64,000 nt of DNA from Catonia carolina (GCA_035578175.1 JAQMRL010000002.1:97628748-97692747), one strand, 5' to 3'. Positions 11,677 to 24,724 are shown, numbered from the stretch's first letter. The notes: generated by a model from the letters alone, not told the origin. Numbers and translations: made by a program.

Positions 11677-12304
11677 AAAAATTGTCTTTTCTGAAATGAT
11701 ACCGGAGTTCCATTTACCTGTAACTTTTTTGTATCCCATTTGTCCATTATGAAATAGAAACCTCCTCCAAATTTCTCCACATATACCTATCTTTCCTATT
11801 GTGTCCAGTTTAATTAATCTCGCCACTCTCATATCAACTTTACTCAATTCTTGAATATTGCTTATAAAAATATATACAGGGTAATTATGTATTTTACATT
11901 TAACGCGACGTTAAGAAATGTATAAATCTATTATATTAACTTTGTTGCAAGTAAAGTAAATGTAATATAACTAAACATTAAGTTAAATGACCAACGTTGT
12001 AGGTATTATTTAATTTGTAATTCTAATGGTTGATAATTTTAAGCTAATTAATTGGCATCTTCCTTTAAAAGCACCTTGCCAAAATTTAAGCGACATTAAT
12101 GAATATAAATTTTATGTAATCCATTTAGTAGATTGATGGCATGTTCATTATTAGAAACGTATTCAGGTACTAATTAAATCTCACGGTAGCTTGTAATATC
12201 TATTTATACTTGTTTGATTCCTATCTGAATAAATATTAAAAATAAATATTCTACTTAAATATCAAGTTTTTGTATACGAATAATAAATATATTCTAATCA
12301 TTAC
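11677..12304. other. Unassigned AT-rich sequence
   Basis: A string TACAGGGTAATTATG at about 11875 resembles a mariner-type left end, but no matching right end was found nearby. Confidence 0.4.
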
Positions 12305-12385
12305 GTGGTGGTAGAATGATTGCCTATATCGCCAAGTGGTAGCTCCCCGATTCAGTTCCCAGTTAGGTCTACGTAATATTCCATC
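12305..12385 (+). repeat. tRNA-derived SINE head, degenerate
   Basis: The sequence has GTGGTAGAATGATTGCC, CCAAGTGGTAGCTC and CGATTCAGTTCCCAGTTAGG, in the order of an A-box and a B-box, ending in the TTAGGTCT junction of these SINEs. Only the head is recognisable. Confidence 0.45.
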
Positions 12386-12650
12386 ATTTAAACAATTCAG
12401 TACCCTTCGTTGTTGCTGATGAATTACTACAGCCGGAGTTACTGTAATTACTGTAATCCGACGTAAAGTGATCCAATGGTATTGTAGATTATCGATTGGG
12501 GTTTATCGATCGAATAAATTACAGTTTGTCTGAAAACAGAATAAACATTTCGAAGTACTTACTGTGAGTAAGAAATTTAATTTGTCTTGTAAAAATTTAC
12601 TTCTGTGTATTCGTCGTACTCACGATGGGAAGGTGAAGTTATTGTTAATG

Positions 12651-12802
12651 CGTTTAGGTTAGTCCGTTGTTCAACTGACTTCCCTGGGTTTCTAAGTTAG
12701 ATTCCCGGTCATGTCTGACATTTTTTACAGCTCTTTTCCTATATCACTCTTCACCGTCTCCCGTTAGCATAATGTGCAAAACAGACGGACGTAAAACAAA
12801 AA
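12651..12802 (+). repeat. SINE-B copy
   Basis: The tRNA-like head is followed by CTAAGTTAGATTCCCGGTCA, TGTCTGACATTTTTTACAG, TTCACCGTCTCCCGTTAGCA and the tail CGGACGTAAAACAAAAA. The order and spacing match the young copy at 41616-41788, with many point differences. Confidence 0.75.
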
Positions 12803-13269
12803 CTACATATGAGGTATGTATGTTTGTTTGTCTGTTTTCATTTTTCTCCATAACGACTGGATCGACATAATGAAGTTTTTTTGCTATAAGTAATGAGTTA
12901 GTTCTTAGATGTGTTTCATACCAGAATGTTAAGAGGTTTTAGAAGATATAGCAGTCATGTACGAAAATTGTAAAATTAGACAATAATCAGTTCATCTATA
13001 AAAATGAAAAATAAAATTTAAAAACTTGCGATGTAAGGAAAATTAAAACAAATTTAGTTATCGTAAATGAGTGAAGCTATGTATTTGTATTTTATTTATT
13101 AGATTGTATTTATCTAAATTCTGCTTGTTTAAAGTGTTATCTTTAATTTCAAATACAATGTTTGGTTACATTATCTCACACAACTGTATTCACAGACGTC
13201 ATCCGTGGTCTATACCCTCCGAAAGCATTACCGTGTACCAAATTGTAAGTTCAGTTCTTTTTAATTAAC

Positions 13270-13905
13270 ATCGTCGTCGTCCATCATGTGTTAGGCTGTA
13301 ATTGAGCCTGTTCCGGCGTCCATCTCTTCGTCGTTCTCCCCTCTCCTCTTGTTCTCCCCTTGGTTCATAAAGCCATCCACTAAAAGGTCGGTCCTGTGAC
13401 CGATAAATTATCTGTCCATTGTTCTTCATATGTCGTGATGATCTTATTATTTAGTGGTCAAGTTCCACATTCCTCTCTTATCACATTAGTCCTGGTGCGG
13501 TCTTCTTTCGTGCATCCTGTAACATGTCTAAGGAACCTCATTTCTGCTGGTTGGATCATTGACTTTTGTTTCTTGTTAAGCACCCAACCTTCATTTCCAT
13601 ACTTTTGTGTCGGTGTGGTCATCACCTTATAAAATAATCTGTGTATCCTTTCTTGATTTGCTTTTCAGGCTTCGGCGTATAGCCCCACATACCATATTAA
13701 ATCTGGATACCTTTTGTTGTACATCTTGATCTTAATTATAGGTTATGCCACACATTCCAAATACGAAATTTCCTACCTGTTCCAATATTTTATTACTTAA
13801 AACAATTCTGGTCCTCATCGGCCACTTTCCGCATAACACCATCACTTTCGATTTATGAATTGATACCTTCAAATTAAATAGTTTGCTTAGGAGATGAAGC
13901 ATTTA
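13270..13905 (-). pseudogene. LINE polyprotein C-terminal remnant with GAC/ACG tail
   Basis: Read on the minus strand, the order of motifs matches the end of insect non-LTR retrotransposon proteins: a RT-terminal stretch (NIEKSKVMV-like, then KWPMRTRIVLSNKILEQVG), decayed thumb and linker pieces, and the 3' end GGCTCAATTACAGCCTAACA followed by GACGACGACGA. The last 40 bases before the triplet tail resemble those of the plus-strand copy at 44338-44714, so both belong to one family. Stops and frameshifts occur throughout. No clear target-site duplication was found. The longer open frames on the plus strand here are shadows. Confidence 0.75.
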
Positions 13906-14974
13906 GAAAATTCTTCTTCTAAACATTTATGATAAACCGAACCCCAGGTTTAATTGTACAAAATTTTTGAGATTGTTCAATAAATAATTACGTTTGAACT
14001 AACAATATTATATGATTATCTTTAACCTTTATTTCTCTGTTACAGGTAAGTGTTTCTGGATCACTGAACATTTTTCCTATGCACAAAATCTCTGATGCTT
14101 TACAATGAAACACACAGGTAAAAAAATTAAATAGGTCATATTTAAAAAATCAGAAACGTACGGTGAAATTTGTAGTTCAGTTTTTTATAAATTGAATCCG
14201 TATGTTTTTTAAAAATTTTAATTAACTTGTAAGTACTTAAACAAAGCTGTAAGTCACTACACGATTCGTCGTTGAATAAGGATTCTGTGATATTAGTTAA
14301 AAACTAATTTAATGTGTAGGCTAATATTTTATTTTCAGTAACAGTTAAGGAGAGATTATTATTTGCGGCTTTTGTAAAGGCGCTTCTTAGTGGTTACAAT
14401 GTCGGTTTTCTGCAATTTGTAATTATTAATTTTCCAAACCCTAGCCGTAGCATTCAACTTGATTTATTATTTAGGTAAATTAATGGACCACAGTTTCTGA
14501 ATCTGTAATCTATGACTTAGTTTGTAATTTAATACGTTTGGTGAATTTGACCAAATAAAATTATACTTTTATGGTTTTCTCGTGATTAAAAGATTTTCAC
14601 GGATCTTTTAGATATTTGCCACAATAATTTCATTGTGTTGGTCATGACTATCACACTTTTCTTTGTACATAATGTGCGACGTTGGATTTAAAAATTTATT
14701 TTATTTTACGTGTCAAATTAGATATGATGACTAACTAATCGAATCCTTGAAGGGTTTTGTGGAATAAGCATTGTAGTATCATGTAACATGGTACTTTTAG
14801 GCTAAGCTATGTATTACAAAATATAAAACAATCAGATTTTTCTTGACAATGGATCTAATGAGTTTATTATCCCATTTGGGTTAAGCTACTCAATTCTTGG
14901 ACGTATCATTTTTGCGTGAGCTTAAGTCATTATTGGAAGAATGCTTGATTTTCCAAAATTGGAGCCATATTATG
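13906..14974. other. Unassigned AT-rich sequence
   Basis: No gene, RNA or repeat recognised. Confidence 0.5.
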
Positions 14975-15160
14975 CATTTGGTTTGTACTTTGATGGTTGG
15001 GGCTCAGTTGACCGTACTCTCTCAGAAATGAATGGCCTGATTCTGTACAAGAATACACTTCATTTACAAGTCGTACACATCATCCTTATTCAGTCGTTGG
15101 GGTTGCTTATTGTTCTTAAACTGAACAGATTGTTACTTACAAACATTAGGAATTTTAAAA
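14975..15160 (+). repeat. SINE-C copy, 5' part decayed
   Basis: The body shares TGTACTTTGATGGTTGGGG, CTCTCTCAGAAATG, GTACAAGAATACACTTCATT, TTGCTTATTGTTCTTAAACT and GAACAGATTG with the inverted copies at 21559 and 55207. A 79-codon open stretch here follows the SINE sequence and is not a gene. Confidence 0.85.
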
Positions 15161-16584
15161 AAACAGTATTATGCAGTTAAGGGAACAATTAGGACAAACT
15201 TAAAGACGATAAAAACTTCGTATGTTTCTATTTAAATTTGTGTGACTATTCCTTACTCAGAACGCGTGACTTTTGGTTTTTTGCAAATAGCCTATTTCGT
15301 TGTAGGCACATGATGTAGCCACCGAGCCGACTCAGTCGGGTAGCTGATAGAAAGTCACACCGGTTGGGCGAGCTACTTTGTATAAGTGACTAAGTAACAG
15401 TCATACATGAATCAGTGCCAAAGAACGTTATATTCTGAGGTTTATTGACATTAACAATTTAGCGTAATGCGCGATACGATTGGGTGGTTGTTACTTATTA
15501 AAAAATCTCGAACGATATAAAAAAAAAGCACATTAAGATCTGTAAGACGCATTTTGTAATTGTAGAGTATCGGAATTTTATGATTTATATTTGTTTTTGT
15601 AAAAAAATATAAAAATCAGTTCTTTCATTTTAGAGTAAAATTTCACACTGTTGTTTTCTAAAAATTAAGTGACTTTTTCAGTAGGCATGCTTCTGTGTGT
15701 GATGGATAGTAGTAATTAAGTTGTGTAATGATTTCCTTACTACTGTATAAGTGACAAATGAAAATTTGTTTTTCAGTATTTGTATACTGTTTTTTTTCCA
15801 TAAATTTTGCTTACGTTCCTGTTTTCATATTTGGCACAGTTGTGTTAATTCCTGTTCAATTGTTTGTACAGTATTAACTTACATTGTGTTTAGTTAGTAC
15901 CGATTGTTCTATTATTGTACCACATATGCCTATTAATTCAGTCACTCCTTGAAAAAAGTTGACTAATTGAAATTTAAATATTGCTACCAAATACTACCTT
16001 AAGTAGAATTGCGTAGTACTCTTGTTTATTATTTTTTAAATAAACTACCTAGTATATTGTTCGTAAATAAATAAAATATTACAATATTTAATTATTCTTT
16101 ATTTGTGTTGAATATAACGAACAAATTAAGTAATTATTTGTTCTATTTGACTTATAGGGTTTTTCAAGGTATTTTCATTTTATGAAATTTATAAAAAAAA
16201 CGAGAATTTGAATAAAAAGATTGTAAGCAAAGTATAGAGTAATTTTCTTGAGCGCTAACTTGTTTAAATATAATCAATGATTATACTATGTCGAAATGTA
16301 AAGATTAACAAATTATATTTCAAGTAAAACGTATTTTTAAAAATGAATATAGAATTAGTGTACTAAAATACTTAATTATTTGCTGTTTGTTTTTAATGTT
16401 ATTAGAACCTTATGTTTGTAAAAAGTTTGGTTATTATTAGCGTATCGACGTAAATATACTTAAGTAGCCTACATTGTTTCATGTGAGCATACGTTATTTA
16501 TTTCACAGGAAGGATTTTTTGTTTGTTTTTAGCATTATTTTTAAAATTAGCTAGTTAAATTTTACAGATAAAATATTTTTTGAT
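15161..16584. other. Unassigned AT-rich sequence
   Basis: No gene or repeat recognised. A slightly GC-richer patch near 15310-15370 (CCACCGAGCCGACTCAGTCG) has no open frame or tRNA-like fold I can support. Confidence 0.45.
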
Positions 16585-16635
16585 CTGTAGAGCCCCAATA
16601 ATCCGAACTTTGTCGGTTCGGATGAACCGGATGAA
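16585..16635 (+). repeat. Orphan pogo/Tigger-like left terminus
   Basis: TAGAGCCCCAATAATCCGAA, followed by GGTTCGGATGAACCGGATGA, has the CAGTA-G-CCCC-ATAATCCG layout of pogo-group termini. No matching right end was found in the next 2 kb. The small open frames on both strands just downstream (16673-16900) have no recognisable domain. Confidence 0.4.
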
Positions 16636-18080
16636 ATAAACAGTAAGCAATAAAAAAATTCTAGTTTAAAATTCAGAGTCCTAAAGTGTACCTACACCTT
16701 AAATATCGTGTATTGCTAGCAGAACAAAATAAAGAAAGTATTGTGTTTTTTAAAAGAAGTAACCCTTTTTTTAAATTTGTAAACCCAAAATCAACGCTAA
16801 TGAACTTAGCAGCTGATGCAACTATGAACCCCCTCAAAAAAAACTTTATTGTTTCATCACGTTTAACAACAGTATGAAAAAAATCTGTATTAACTGCCAA
16901 TAATTTTATTTATTGTCCTGAGTGGTAGAAATATAGGAGTTTTAATGCCAAAAAAGCAATTAGTGTAATTAAGAAATTTTAACAAGATGGTTAAATTGTT
17001 AAACGTCGCATTGTTATAAATGTAGTGTTGTTAATTTATTGTGTTTAGTACTTTCTTGTATATTATTAATGTATCAGATTCATCGTGCAGTTAGTTATTA
17101 GATTTTTAATTATTCCGTTCGTAATTTTAACAAAAATTACCGGTCGTATTCTTCACAGTTATGAATATTTCATCGGTTTTCTAGCAGGAATAAGAAAATA
17201 GTTGGTCTATTACCTTTTAGCTATTATAATGAGATAATTAGTGGTCACAGTAGGTTACTAAGTTCTGAAACTGTAACGTTATTTTTTAAGTTTTTGAAAA
17301 TTTGTCTAACCGTAGCTGAGAATTGAAACTTTGATTTTCAGTTTAACAGTTGAGCATTTTACTGACTAAACAACCTTAGCGGTCAGTGAATTTTCTTGTA
17401 AACAGTCGTTTCTACATATTTAAAAAAAGTTTTGGACTAAATAGTGAATTTGTTGAACAAATTGAAATAGTGTTTCTTCATACGTGAGTTTTCACATGAT
17501 CACCTTATCAAGTAATGTATCTAATCGGTGTAATTTAACTTAAAAGATCTAATACTACGTATGTTTTACCAAAGAAAAAATATTATTATGAAATATGCTT
17601 CAATTAATTGTTCGGCATTTTGTTTCAGTTTGTCTATTTTATCTATTTTTCAAATAGATAAAACCAAAATAGCTTTTATTATCATAATGTCTCATAATCG
17701 TATTACTAAGTAGATTTATTGAATCTAAGTTAATTTATTTGAATAGCTTATCACCTGCTTGTTTCTTGGGGACTACAGTGTTCTATGGTTCTTTGTAATT
17801 TTATGTAGTATTGTACAGTACGTCTATAAATAAATAGTAGATTCTGCTGCAATAAAAAAATAATAACGAAAAAGTTGTAAATTTGAACGGGTTCTTGACT
17901 GAGCCACCGACGTGATTTTTTAGTCGTTTATTTGGTATTAAACTGTACTCTAAATTGATAAACAATTATGTATTTTGGATTATTTTATAGTATATTTACT
18001 AATAATACTACCTGGAAATGACACCGAGAACTTTTCGTTATTAACGTTTGATTATGTTACCGGAAAGCCACCGTTTCTGT
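16636..18080. other. Unassigned AT-rich sequence
   Basis: No gene or shared repeat recognised apart from possible interior of the preceding decayed element. Confidence 0.45.
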
Positions 18081-18082
18081 TA

Positions 18083-18814
18083 TAGTAAAACCTGTCACGT
18101 CGGGACCAATATGTTGACCGGCCGATTCGGATATGGAAAATCTGGATATCACAAGGTAATTTATAAAGCGCTTGAGGGCCAGAAATAATGGCCACGTTTG
18201 TTGTTAAATGGTACCTTTTTTAAACGTTTCTATTGGTTTAGCATTTGTATTTGTACCGTACTCTTTAATATACAAAAAGTAAAACTGGTTAAAAAATTTT
18301 AGTAATAGTACGCCTACATCAGTATATATAATACTTGAAATTTTTGTGATTTCTTCTTCTTCACACACTGCACACGTTTGTTTTCTTTTTTTTGGAAACC
18401 ATGACATAACCTTCTTAATGGCATCACTTCAGTTTCCCTTGTTTTGTCTTGATGTTTAGCATAACTGATCAGAGATTCGATGGTCTTGAATGCCTCAGAG
18501 TGATTCATCATAGACGTGTCTTCTCTTCGGGTTCAGAGATTTTCTCATCGCTATTGCACACTATTCCTATGATGTCATTGTCTGTAATTTCGTTGACTTC
18601 ATTTTAAATTAACCACTTCTTGACTTCATCGTCTCTTTCTTTACATCCAGGCAGATTTTTTACAAGCTCTGCAATCTGACTCACAATCTGACAAACGTCA
18701 TTCCAGCTACAACTTTTACTTTTCCATCCCTAACTATTTCGCTAATCAAAATTGAAAAATTAGCTTGGAGATACATCCGGATATGGGAGGGTCCGGATGT
18801 GACAGGTTGTACTG
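18083..18814 (-). mobile_element. Pogo/Tigger-like DNA transposon, deleted copy
   Basis: The termini are inverted: left TAGTAAAACCTGTCACGTCG and right (read inward) CAGTACAACCTGTCACATCC, followed by further GGAC and ATATCCGGAT matches. TA flanks both sides (18081-18082 and 18815-18816), as expected of Tc1/mariner/pogo insertion. The 732-base length is far below a full element of 2-3 kb. The interior encodes, on the minus strand, the C-terminal tail of a Tigger-type transposase, so the terminal and coding evidence agree. The copy is inactive. Confidence 0.82.
18314..18700 (-). pseudogene. C-terminal tail of a Tigger/jerky-type transposase
   Basis: On the minus strand, successive frames give WNDVCQIVSQIAELV, then NEVNEITDNDIIGIV, then NHSEAFKTIESLISYA followed by LRRL and a lysine-rich end. 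In pogo/Tigger proteins the region after the DDE domain has a W-x-x-V segment, a T/D-DIV acidic stretch and an S-H-x-E-A-x-x-x-x-E amphipathic helix in that order. That order is preserved here. At least one frameshift and two stops separate the pieces. The DDE catalytic domain and the CENP-B-like DNA-binding domain are missing. Assignment is from motif order; no search was possible. Confidence 0.7.
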
Positions 18815-18816
18815 TA

Positions 18817-21558
18817 CTTATTTAATATTGTTGAAGAAGTTAAATAACTTACAATTTTGCAAGTAGCGGTATCTGGTACTTATCTGTTGTAGTAATGCTT
18901 CATTGTAAATTTTCGATCACTGATAGGTATAAGTTAATTGAGGTGCATTAGTGTGCCATTATACCGTAAAGCGAAGAGGGTCAATTTAGGTAGATTGAAT
19001 TTCTCCTTGAGTAGAGGTTATAAAGGGTGTGCCTAAACTCCACGATTCTGTCAGAAGCTGATTCTACAGCTAACAATTAGTTCGTAGAAACACATAGTCT
19101 ACATATCCGGAAACACTTCGCTAGCTAATTGTGACTATTGAAATATTTAGCAGTGATTTCTTATCCACTAGGAAAACGAAGGCGTATTGTAATTTAGAGG
19201 TAAATCGTTGAAAATTTTTCTCGTTTTAGGCCTATATAGTTTTGACCTCTGGAAATTCAAGACTTTAGTTCCAGAACTGTATTTTTTGCAATTTTTTCAG
19301 AAAATAATTTTAACACTAAAATAACTACCTACATAAAATTTCCCACAAAAGTGAAAGGTAAAGCAAAACTGTATAAATGAACCAAAAGAAAACTATGTAA
19401 CGAATGAGTAAACAAGTAAATAAACCAACTTAGTTTTAGGTAAATAGGATAGTAAACAAAATTTATGTGAAAAAAATCAGAAAGTAAGCAGATTAGTAAT
19501 AGTTTAAAACTACAGAAAAAGTGAAATATAAGTTACTTATATCCCTTGATTAATTTTACGATCTTAAAAAACCGTGAAACGTTTTAACACCGTTACGTTT
19601 CAGACGCAAGCAGGTACTATGTGATTCAGTTCTCACGAATCGCGCTCAGACTGAAGATCCAGGCACTCAATCAACGGATCAATAGTCCAAGGAACATTAC
19701 CATTGACAACAAAAGTCTGTATTACCGTTACATTTAGATATTATACGTCAATTTGGACTTGTTCCAACCTATTATTAATTTTCAAGAATTTTTTAAGAGT
19801 ATTTTTCCTAAAAATATTCAGTTTGTTACTTCCATTAACAAGCCAAACGCTATTTCATTCTTCCGGATTTTTCTTAGTTGTTAATGTCGGTTTATTTAAG
19901 ATGCCTAGTTTATAGTGGATGTCATTGTTCGTAATATGAAGCTTATTGTTTGTGCTGAATTCAGAAGTTTGTCATTACATTATTAAAATGTGTCTAAACG
20001 ATAATAAAACAAAAATTTTGTTGAAGTTCCACGAGAAAAACATTGCCATTTTTTGCACTATTTATTTAGAATACCACCTGGAAACACTAAAACGCGCGCG
20101 CGGAAAAATATTCTGTCCCTGCATACAAAATCTTTGGTCAATACTATTTTTTTGTTGTTTCAGCCAACTAAGGACTACGATAATCTTACGTTTGTTGGTC
20201 CTATAATGTTTTTGGTTAAGTTTTAATTTGGAGCTTGAGTTTTGTTTCTTCCCATTTTTCTTCATTAATTCCGAAATTTTGTTTTCTTTCATCGCTCCAT
20301 GTTAGTTTTTCGTATCTTTTCCTCTGGAAAACATTTAACTTCTTTAATCGTTTTTTAATCGTTTTTTCTGAATTTTTTTATTTTTTCATTACGTTTTAAT
20401 CTATGTAATGTATCATGTGGTATTTTTCTCTTTCTTTAACTATCTTGGTTTTTTGTAATCTTTAGCTTTTCAGATACTGTTGAGTAAGTCTTAATCGGTA
20501 CATCCATACATGTTCGTTGAATTTCAATCTCTGTATCATCCAATATGCTGTGTATTTGCTTGTGTATGTTTATTTGGGTGAACTATTACAGTAAATATTT
20601 AAATTTTTGTATTATTTCCTATCGTTCATTCGTGTTTTGTAATTCTTAGTAATTTTTTTTTTAAAGTTAAGTAATATTGATTGGCTGTTGCTACACGAAA
20701 AAGTATGCGTATAAAATTAATAGTATAACCTTTGGTTTGTAACGTTCTTAAAAACAAAATTAATTACTTTTTAAAAGCGTGTACTTACCGAACATTTTTG
20801 ACTTATTTATGTAATATTATTATATTGATGAATAACGGGTGTAATATTTTTGTATGCAACTTAAACGAACATGAGATGTTAAACAGTATGTACATAGCAT
20901 ATCCTTTAAACATCTGCTTTGAATTTCAAGGTCGTTTGGTGCAACTTTTGTATAACTTACCTATCACAATGGAATAGAAAAGTTGCTGTGAATCTTTTTG
21001 TTTACATAAAAATGTGTTCGTTTACTTCGTCTTCTTTTGCCTTGAAGTCTGCCCGTTGAACTACTTATTTTATAGAATGTTAACTTTTGAATTTTTAATG
21101 ATCATATTATATGGTTTTAAAATACTGTCATTAATAACGTTGGTAATTGTGAATACAAATTTAATTTATTTATTTATAAATTGTATTCTATGCCCTCAAT
21201 TATCAAGACTAGGTCTTGAACAAAGTTAATTTTTTTTGAACTTCAATGTTAATCGAATTTGTAGCGAGCGTAAATAAATTATCTTGGATGGATGAATCAG
21301 CTTCCCAAGACAAGCATAAATTGTTAATTTGTTTCATCAGGAAAGACATAAATGTTACAAGATAGGTTGTAAAATAGTTCTAATAAATTGTGAAACATTG
21401 GGATCTGCCGCTCGGGGCGCTCTTCCTTTTTCCTCTCTAGAGCCCTGTTCGTACTTACGGTTTTTTAAATGAAGCTCTACGTCATGATTAATTGTTTGTA
21501 ACACGCTACTTTATAACTGTACCCTATACGTCATTACCATATTTAAAATATTTAATTC
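18817..21558. other. Unassigned AT-rich sequence
   Basis: No gene recognised. It holds a small inverted repeat, TGAAACGT...ACGTTTCA, near 19573-19602 and an alternating CGCGCGCGCGG run near 20091. Short open frames at 19703-20292 and 20732-21229 look like chance. Confidence 0.45.
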
Positions 21559-21825
21559 CTAATTTGTATACGTTGCAATCTGTTCAATTCAGAACAATAA
21601 GCAACCCCATGACCCAATGAGATGAGGATGATGTGTTGTATGACGTGTAAATGAGGTGTAGTCTTGTACAGACTCAGGTCGACCACTCCTGAGAGAGTAT
21701 GGTTAATTGAACCCCAACCATCAAAGTACACCGGTAACCACTGTCTAGTATTCAAATCCGTATAAAAGTAACTACCTTTACTAGGATTTGAACCAGGAAC
21801 CTTCAAAATTATTTTCGCACGAGCA
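21559..21825 (-). repeat. SINE-C copy
   Basis: Reading the minus strand, it includes GTTCCTGGTTCAAATCCTAG (B-box-like), GTAGTTACTTTTATACGG, TGTACTTTGATGGTTGGGG, CTCTCTCAGGAGTGGTCGAC, GACTACACCTCATTTACACG and GAACAGATTGCAACGTATAC. It ends ATTAGGAATTAAATA. The tRNA-like first 80 bases are decayed. An 84-codon open frame is a by-product of the SINE body. Confidence 0.88.
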
Positions 21826-21899
21826 AATAAAGTATTAGGTTACGTTAACTGATCGAATTGATTGTTTTCTTAAACAGTTTTACGCAATGTTTTTTTTTA

Positions 21900-22790
21900 C
21901 GTTCTCTTGCCTATATGAATATATAGGAAGAAAAGTATTGTTTTCATGTCGATTTTTCGAAATCGAGTTTTCACCGGATCTACACGTTTTCAGACCCCCT
22001 GAATCCAAAAAACATGTTTTTAGCGATTGGTCTGTGTGTGTGTGTGCGCGCGTGCGTGAACAGAATATCTCAAGAACGGAGCATCGTACGATGTAGAAAC
22101 TTGAAACTTAAGTTACATACCACTACCAGACCCGATACGAACATTTTCATCAAAATCGGTCAACCGGAAGTGGTAGTTTATTCGCGTAATTTTTCACTTT
22201 TTTGTGATTTTCTCAAAAACTGGTCCTACGATTTTTTTTAAAATCGCCTGGTTTGTTAAATTGTTATGCTCTACAAGATAGGGTAGGCGCCATGTTTGCT
22301 GAAATTCTTGGTGAGGCCGTTTTCACGTAAAAAAAATTGTTTTTCTAAGATTACGGCTTTAATATGCATTTTAGCGCAAAAATTTATATAATAAAAGTTG
22401 TAGACAATTTAAAATCCTACAACTTTTACTTTAAACATTTTTTTGTATAACGCTTAGTTTAGCGGTAATTAGCAATTTTCGGTTTTTCTCACGAAAACAT
22501 GTGATAAAGTGTATACAATCAAATTATAGGAAATTAAAAGATTTGCAAATTTTATTAGTTGCATTTTTCTCTACAGAGCCTAGTTTAGCGTGAACGAGTG
22601 ATTTTCCATATTTAAAAGCCAAACGGGTTGATTTTCATTTTGCGTCTTTCACTCATGGTTAAAATTAGGTTATGTTTATTGAGGTTAGTTTTTTGTTTAT
22701 TTCTAATGTTTTATTACTAATGTTAGCATTATTGTTAATTATTTTTATTGGCAAGAGAAAGTTGTGTGAGTGTTTCACACCAGATTTTTT
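21900..22790 (+). repeat. Family X copy B (uncharacterised)
   Basis: Left end TTCTCTTGCCTATATGAATA, right end GGCAAGAGAAAGTTGTGTGA plus GTGTTTCACACC. A (TG)n/(CG)n tract lies at 22032-22058. The motif TCTCAAGAACGGAGCATCGT and the palindrome AAAAGTTGTAG...CTACAACTTTT are shared with copies A and C. Two short open frames overlap the TG tract and are not conserved in the other copies. Confidence 0.88.
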
Positions 22791-23859
22791 TGTTATTATA
22801 AATAGGTTATTAACATAGTGTTGTTATCATTATTATGTGTGAAGCACCACTCCCATTTACGAACATAAATTAGGATAAACATTTAGTAAATTATAATCCT
22901 ATTACACCTGCACACCTCTAATATTGTGTAAGAAATATATTTAGAGGTATACTGTGTATTTATATTATATGTATTTATAACGCTGTAATAAATTACAATA
23001 ACATTTACTTCGTTGTTTCTTTGTTTACATTAACACTTAATTATTACAGTTATTACTACACAATTTATTAGTGTTTTCAGTTCGGTAAATATTGTTTGTT
23101 GTTAAACACTTTTAAAATTACTGTATATTTTGTTGTAAGAATACATAAATTCTTAATGATTAATGATAGAATCGATCCAAGATTTCTGACCTTCAATGTG
23201 CTTACTTAATTGGTTATACCATCTGATGTTTTTGCCCTTGACTTAGTACTTAGAGTATGTATTTTTAAAAAATACGTTTTTATTCATTAAAAAATACATT
23301 GTTTTTTTAATGTTAGTGTTATACATGTACATTTCGGTTTGTCAATTTTCCAGTTTGTCGGAATCAAATAGGAAAGCTTTAAAATTTAGAAAATTTGATT
23401 AATTAAAATAAATTCTGTTCTGTTATTGTATCGTGTGAGGTTATTATAGACTAAGTCAAACATAATAACTTTGCACATTTAGAGAAACTCATTTTTAGTG
23501 TTTCGTTGAATTTGTGGGCAACGGGATTTGAGAATTAATTTCCCGTTCTTTCAGGGCTCGTCATTTTAGGAATCTTTCTACTTTTCCTTCTTTTTTTGTT
23601 AGTTCTATCGATATCATCGGCGGAACCGTCCGCCAATGATGCCTGTTAGGCTTTTGCTTAAGGTTTTCTGGTTTCCTGTCACTGTTGAGACACGCCTACA
23701 CGTCGTTACCTTGAATCGTTGTGGCAGTCGACTAAAGTAATTATGAAGGATGGCCAGTGCGTCCCGTGGACTTGAGATTTCGCTAGGGATAATGTTGGGA
23801 AGCAAGTGACTGGTACGTAATCAGGGAAGGAAAATCCAAATTTCGTACCGTACTAATGT
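22791..23859. other. Unassigned sequence
   Basis: No gene recognised. A GC-richer patch at 23610-23800 has a 63-codon open stretch on the minus strand with no known domain. Confidence 0.45.
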
Positions 23860-23966
23860 ACCGTGGGTCGCGAGTTAGATTTCTAGCAGTTTTATCTGTC
23901 ATTTTCATCTATTACTCTGTACTGGCTTAACATACATAACAGTTGGACGTAAAACAAAACAAAATT
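23860..23966 (+). repeat. SINE-B 3' half
   Basis: GTCGCGAGTTAGATTTCTAG (decayed B-box), CTGTCATTTTCATC and the tail CAGTTGGACGTAAAACAAAA match the SINE-B consensus visible at 41616. Confidence 0.6.
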
Positions 23967-24713
23967 TCGAAATCAGTCCCTCTGCGAACCAAAATCCTGG
24001 CTACGCGCCTGATGGGTGACTACTTGCTGTTTAATTGAATAATAACTTAAATAAATTTTTGTATAACGATAAAATTTGGCTTAAGGAAAGAAAACTACTG
24101 AACAGATTACAAAAAAAGAGTTGTACTAGTCGTTAACTTAATGTGGTCACTGTTTTACCAGGTATTTTCTCTTGAAGTTGTCCACGAGATATAGAGCAAA
24201 AGCGTTGCCCAGAAAAGCAGAATTTTTTTATCAATTAACTACAAAAATATGCTATTAATCTATTGTTTTCAATATTACCTATACTGATGTAGATATCTTA
24301 TCAGTTACTAATTTTTATAAAATGAACTTTGTATTTTTCATACTTAGTAAGTAATAATTTTTTAAATATCATTAAAAGGTGAACATATGCTGAAAATTTA
24401 TAAAGAAAGTAAAAAATAATGTCGCCTAAGTCGAAAAATGTAGAAACCCGAAGGCTGTCCATACCATAGTAACTAAATCACTGTGTTTTAAGTACTGTAA
24501 GACGTTTACTTCTCTGTACATATTAACTGCTTTGGTCGCTGAAATTCAAATTTTCCAAACCGCTTTCGCGTTTTACACAGATCTCCTCGACGTCTATCCT
24601 AACTTTTCTTTTATCAGATTCGTTAAAAAATCGATTTATCATCATCGTTTTCTTATAAATCAGAGTAAAAGGCAACTACCTCCACGTGCGTCACTACTCG
24701 TATTTGAAACTGT
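23967..24713. other. Unassigned AT-rich sequence
   Basis: No gene or repeat recognised before the LINE insertion site. Confidence 0.45.
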
Positions 24714-24724
24714 ATTTGGTTAGA
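24714..24724. repeat. Left target-site duplication of LINE
   Basis: ATTTGGTTAGA here recurs exactly at 25704-25714, immediately after the poly-A tail. Confidence 0.93.

Noticed and set aside
11870..11920. Mariner-type left end TACAGGGTAATTATG
   Set aside because: No matching right terminus was found downstream.
13396..13632. 78-codon plus-strand frame
   Set aside because: It is the opposite strand of the LINE remnant at 13270-13905.
21552..21806. 84-codon minus-strand frame
   Set aside because: It follows the SINE-C body; other copies of the SINE break the frame.
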